DNA from: Patescibacteria group bacterium | GTDB taxonomy: Bacteria; Patescibacteriota; Dojkabacteria; SC72; T1SED10-24 | Assembly: GCA_007130415.1 (NCBI GenBank) | Contig: SLSN01000020.1 | Span: forward strand, 1 to 8,325 | Length of the DNA: 8,325 nucleotides | Direction of reading: 5' to 3' | Shown here: in pieces, positions 5,916 through 8,325 of the stretch | Layout: every line of letters begins with the position of its first letter | Numbering within the stretch: the first letter of the stretch is position 1 | Notes under the pieces: generated by a model | What the model saw: the letters and a program-made list of their open reading frames with translations, nothing else | Told to the model about the DNA's origin: nothing | The model's database searches: none | Position numbers and translations under genes: made by a program

Positions 5916-6977
5916 AACAATATTAACCTCTTCAACAAGCTCAACTTCATAATTATCTTTTACACTCTGTTTCATTTTTCTTGTAAATTCTAATACATCT
6001 TCACCTTTAGCCTTTTTATCGGTAACAACACAAAGCGCATGCTTTTCAGAAACACCAACATTACCGTCCCAAGAGCCCTTCCAACCCAATTCATCAAGGA
6101 GCCTACCTGCAGGAATTTTTACAAATTCTTCCTGGTTTTTTTCTTTTTCATAATTAAGACCTTCAACAGGATATGATTGTAAATCTGGAATTTTCTTTTC
6201 TAATTCTTTAAACTTTTCTAAACTAACAACAGGATTTTGAAAAAAACTACCACAAGTACCACACGTATCAACACTAGGAAGTCTTTTTTCTCTTTGATTT
6301 TTTACAGCTTGAGCTACATCTTTTAAACTATATGGTTCTTTAGCAAAAGTTTGAAGCTCTTCTAAAAGAGAACCATATCTACCTGCTCTCTCATGATAAC
6401 TAAGTTCTAAATCTTTTGATTCTTTTTTTAATTTAAAAATAACCTTTGTAATAACATATTTATTCTTCCATTCATGCTTAAAATTACTCGACCTATATGC
6501 AAAATTACAATCCTCTGGTTTTAAAATCCTTTCTTTTTCATTTTCAATATCCCAAACTTCAATTTCAAAAAGAACATCTGTAATGTTTTGACCGTAAGCC
6601 GCAATATTTTGAGCAACACCCCCACCTACTGTACCCGGAATCATAACCATATTTTCCATACCAGCATAATTATTTTCAACAGTCCAATGTACAAAATCAT
6701 CCCATAATTCCCCAGAATTACATTCTACATACACATGTTTTTCATCTTCCTTTTTAACTTTTTTACCTTTAATATCCACCCTTAACATCAAACCATCCCA
6801 ATCATTTACAAATAGGGTGTTGCTACCTCCACCTAATATAAATATTTTTTCATCTTTGTAATCCTTTAATATCTTTTTCAATTCATCAATAGTTTCTACC
6901 TGGGCAAAATACTTTGTTTTAACATCTACACAAAAAGTGTTCAGATTTTTAATTGAAAAATTCTCCTTTACCTCCAT
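5910..6977 (-). CDS. murB: MurB, UDP-N-acetylenolpyruvoylglucosamine reductase
   Basis: 355 residues, close to E. coli MurB (342). This FAD enzyme uses NADPH to reduce the enolpyruvyl group made by MurA, giving UDP-MurNAc. Seen: NTF (13-15), FAD-binding ILGGGSNTLF (47-56), GMENMVMIPGTVGGGVAQNIAAYG (106-129), FAYRSSNFKHEW (159-170) with Arg162, catalytic GSFFQNP (243-249) with proton-donor Ser244, IPAGRLLDELGWKG (288-301), and the terminal EEV (349-351) with Glu350 in the place of the catalytic Glu. The YR..FKHE block and the long segment between it and the Ser motif fit the E. coli (type I) form. Odd: CGTC (239-242) directly precedes the catalytic serine where most MurBs have a GN(A)G-type turn. 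The start is 17 bases after the glycosidase stop, so co-transcription is likely; no Shine-Dalgarno is present upstream. Its TGA overlaps the stop of the convergent small gene. Confidence 0.95.
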   Translation of the reverse strand: MEVKENFSIKNLNTFCVDVKTKYFAQVETIDELKKILKDYKDEKIFILGGGSNTLFVNDWDGLMLRVDIKGKKVKKEDEKHVYVECNSGELWDDFVHWTVENNYAGMENMVMIPGTVGGGVAQNIAAYGQNITDVLFEIEVWDIENEKERILKPEDCNFAYRSSNFKHEWKNKYVITKVIFKLKKESKDLELSYHERAGRYGSLLEELQTFAKEPYSLKDVAQAVKNQREKRLPSVDTCGTCGSFFQNPVVSLEKFKELEKKIPDLQSYPVEGLNYEKEKNQEEFVKIPAGRLLDELGWKGSWDGNVGVSEKHALCVVTDKKAKGEDVLEFTRKMKQSVKDNYEVELVEEVNIVL

Positions 6978-6994
6978 ATAATTATCAACACAAA

Positions 6995-7993
6995 TTATTT
7001 AAAAAGCTCCCTTGCTTCCTCCCAAAATTCATCCTGCTCATGCACCTCCTTCATCCAATACCACCATTCTACACCCCAAAGATAAAATTCTGGAAGCCCC
7101 GTTCTTTTTGCATATTCAATATTATCTTTGAAAATATCAATGTTCATAGATTTTTCCTGTTCTTCAAGAGAAATAATGAAGGTTGGAGCAGGTCCCCAAG
7201 GTTCAGCTTGCAATTCTGTACAGATAACATCTGCTTGGAAAAGCCTATCAATAATTTGAGACTTTCTGTAGTAATGAACAGGCCTTATTGGTATTTTTGT
7301 ATATACACCCCCAACTGCATGCCACCAAGTTTGCCTGTAAATGCTTGTCCCTACCGTATCCGCTATTTGTGCTCCTTTAAACCAAGTAGAAAGTTCACCA
7401 CTCTCTGATATTAAAATTGGTCTTTCAGGATCAAGACTCCTTACCAAATCTACTTCTTGTTTTAAAAAATTCTTGTCAGCCCAAGGACATTCTCCAAAGG
7501 TAGTCAAAAAAGGTTCATTTTCAACCTGCCAATATACAATAGATTCATTTCCTCTGTATCTTAAAACTATTTCTTCGACAAGCTCTAGAATTTTTTCCTG
7601 CTGCTGATCCTTTTCTAACTGCTCAGCCCAATCAGGTAAATGACATTCTGGCCATCTTGGCACTCTCATACCAATAGCTGGCATTATTTCAACTTCTCTT
7701 TCCAAAGCCTGCTCAAACATCCAATCAACTTCTTCAAAATAGTAATTTCCTTCTTCTCCTTCTACAAAATCCCAATATATTGGTATCCGAACTTTTTTTA
7801 CTCCAAGGTCATCAAACATAGCTAAATATGCTTCCCGCCAATCAAGGCCTAAATCTCTTGCATACTTTTGTGAAAAAGTAACACCCCAAGATATATCCTC
7901 TTCTTGTGGAGCTTTGCCAATCATTGAAGAAACTAAAAGTAGAAAGAAAAAGACAAAAACAAACAAAAAACCTAGAACTATCTTCTTAAACAT
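6995..7993 (-). CDS. Membrane-anchored clan GH-A (cellulase-like) glycoside hydrolase
   Basis: 332 residues. An N-terminal positive patch and strongly hydrophobic helix (about 5-24) form a signal anchor, followed by an extracytoplasmic TIM-barrel catalytic domain. Seen: WGVTFS (36-41), VRIPIYWDFVE (68-78), MRVPRWPECHLPDW (109-122), the acid/base motif WQVENEP (155-161) with Glu160, and CTELQAEPWG (258-267) with Glu260 (or Glu264) as the nucleophile candidate. The Asn-Glu-Pro plus later Glu pattern is typical of clan GH-A (GH5, GH39, GH42 and relatives); I cannot fix the family or sugar. The enzyme should work at the outer face of the membrane. It is the first gene of a unit with murB 17 bases downstream, so a role in wall or surface-glycan trimming is plausible. 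Cleavage of host or environmental polysaccharide is the alternative. The ATG lies six bases after CATAAT. Confidence 0.85.
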   Translation of the reverse strand: MFKKIVLGFLFVFVFFFLLLVSSMIGKAPQEEDISWGVTFSQKYARDLGLDWREAYLAMFDDLGVKKVRIPIYWDFVEGEEGNYYFEEVDWMFEQALEREVEIMPAIGMRVPRWPECHLPDWAEQLEKDQQQEKILELVEEIVLRYRGNESIVYWQVENEPFLTTFGECPWADKNFLKQEVDLVRSLDPERPILISESGELSTWFKGAQIADTVGTSIYRQTWWHAVGGVYTKIPIRPVHYYRKSQIIDRLFQADVICTELQAEPWGPAPTFIISLEEQEKSMNIDIFKDNIEYAKRTGLPEFYLWGVEWWYWMKEVHEQDEFWEEARELFK

Positions 7994-7999
7994 GTATAT

Positions 8000-8005
8000 A
8001 TTATG
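8000..8005 (-). promoter_or_regulatory. Putative -10 hexamer (CATAAT) for the glycosidase-murB unit
   Basis: On the minus strand CATAAT (five of six to consensus) is followed by atatac and then the glycosidase ATG, the same six-base spacing as at other genes here. The region is very AT-rich, with overlapping alternatives such as TTATAC, so the exact hexamer is uncertain. No -35 box is evident. Confidence 0.4.
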
Positions 8006-8020
8006 TATAATCTATGCTAG

Positions 8021-8036
8021 AGTTTTATTATAAACT
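8021..8036. repeat. Small inverted repeat between divergent glycosidase and murA promoters
   Basis: AGTTT and AAACT form five-base arms around a six-base AT centre (tattat). It lies between the two divergent -10 candidates, at about -15 to -30 from the predicted murA start, where a regulator could act on both directions. Short and AT-rich, so chance is a real possibility. Confidence 0.2.
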
Positions 8037-8038
8037 TT

Positions 8039-8044
8039 TATACG
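8039..8044 (+). promoter_or_regulatory. Putative -10 hexamer (TATACG) for murA
   Basis: TATACG is followed by acacat and the murA ATG at 8051. The six-base gap equals that at murE (TATACT), and the hexamers differ only in the last base. Transcription would begin at the start codon. The -35 region is not recognisable. Confidence 0.45.
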
Positions 8045-8050
8045 ACACAT

Positions 8051-8325
8051 ATGAATACATTGAAGATAGAAGGAGGATATCCAATTTCAGGTGAAATAAC
8101 TCCAACACCAAACAAGAACTCCATACTTGCAATAATACCAGCATGTATATTAACAAATGAAACTATAACTCTAACAAACGTTCCCAAAAGTGCTTCAGTA
8201 AGAATAATGCTTCGGATATATAAAAAGCTCGGTGGAGAAGTATGCTACCCAAAGAAAAACACTATAAAACTAAATTCAAAAAACATACACTCCTTTGTTC
8301 TAGACAAAGAACTTTCTAAAAAAGA
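8051..8325 (+). CDS. murA: MurA, UDP-N-acetylglucosamine 1-carboxyvinyltransferase, N-terminal part (cut by window edge)
   Basis: 91 codons of an expected roughly 420 are visible. MurA transfers enolpyruvate from PEP to UDP-GlcNAc, the first committed step of peptidoglycan synthesis, and feeds MurB encoded just upstream on the other strand. Seen: LKIEGGYPISGEI (4-16), PNKNSILAIIPACIL (20-34) with the invariant Lys22-Asn23 pair at exactly the E. coli numbering, TLTNVPKSASVRIML (45-59) and the KKLGGEV strand (63-69). The family's usual SGAKNAAL is PNKNSIL here, a tolerable divergence. The catalytic-loop Cys (Cys115 in E. coli) lies beyond the window, so fosfomycin-target status cannot be judged. 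The start is chosen because it gives the family's N-terminus directly and follows a TATACG hexamer by six bases; no Shine-Dalgarno is seen. Divergent from the glycosidase-murB unit across 57 bases. Confidence 0.93.
   Translation, partial: MNTLKIEGGYPISGEITPTPNKNSILAIIPACILTNETITLTNVPKSASVRIMLRIYKKLGGEVCYPKKNTIKLNSKNIHSFVLDKELSKK

Noticed and set aside
5903..5931. AGAGG/CCTCT inverted repeat as a terminator between the convergent genes
   Set aside because: Only five base pairs around a 19-base AT loop, with no T tract on either side; too weak to call.
6953..7825. Plus-strand open frames opposite the glycosidase and the murB start
   Set aside because: They lie antisense to well-supported genes and their products are Cys/Phe/Pro-rich without any recognisable motif.

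Overview
The window is AT-rich bacterial DNA, tightly packed, and almost entirely devoted to peptidoglycan (cell wall) precursor synthesis. Several traits point to a Candidate Phyla Radiation (Patescibacteria) genome: Mur ligases that lack the usual N-terminal substrate domain, a MurF-like protein carrying its own membrane segments, no recognisable Shine-Dalgarno sequences, very short intergenic gaps, and a membrane-anchored clan GH-A glycosidase among the mur genes. I cannot name the phylum. TGA acts as an ordinary stop (murE, murB and the hydrolase all end in it) and tryptophan is TGG, so a code that recodes UGA, as in Gracilibacteria or SR1, is not supported.

Layout. Minus strand, 1-2057: an alpha/beta hydrolase overlaps, by an ATGA junction, a membrane-anchored MurF-like ligase that runs off the left edge. 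A 74-base divergent gap (2058-2131) holds promoter-like hexamers for both directions. Plus strand, 2132-5915: murE, then a GNAT-fold protein related to arginyl/leucyl-tRNA-protein transferases, then an Mpl/MurC-type ligase, then a 130-residue protein of unknown function with its own promoter-like element. Its stop overlaps, by six bases, the stop of the convergent minus-strand unit 5910-7993: a membrane-anchored glycoside hydrolase followed by murB. A 57-base divergent gap (7994-8050) then leads to murA on the plus strand, cut by the right edge.

How the genes fit together. MurA and MurB make UDP-MurNAc from UDP-GlcNAc. Mpl/MurC, MurE and MurF add the stem peptide. The tRNA-transferase-like protein between murE and mpl could add an amino acid to the precursor, as Fem enzymes do, but that is inference. 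The hydrolase and the glycosidase may trim or process wall or envelope material. murC (unless the Mpl-like protein fills that role), murD, ddl, mraY and murG are not in this window.

The most striking pattern is regulatory. Five genes that head a transcription unit or have a clear upstream gap carry a TATAAT-like hexamer ending 6 or 7 bases before the ATG, and no gene has a visible Shine-Dalgarno sequence. This predicts leaderless mRNAs. I saw no RNA gene, CRISPR array, insertion sequence or convincing terminator, and no gene-free stretch longer than 74 bases.
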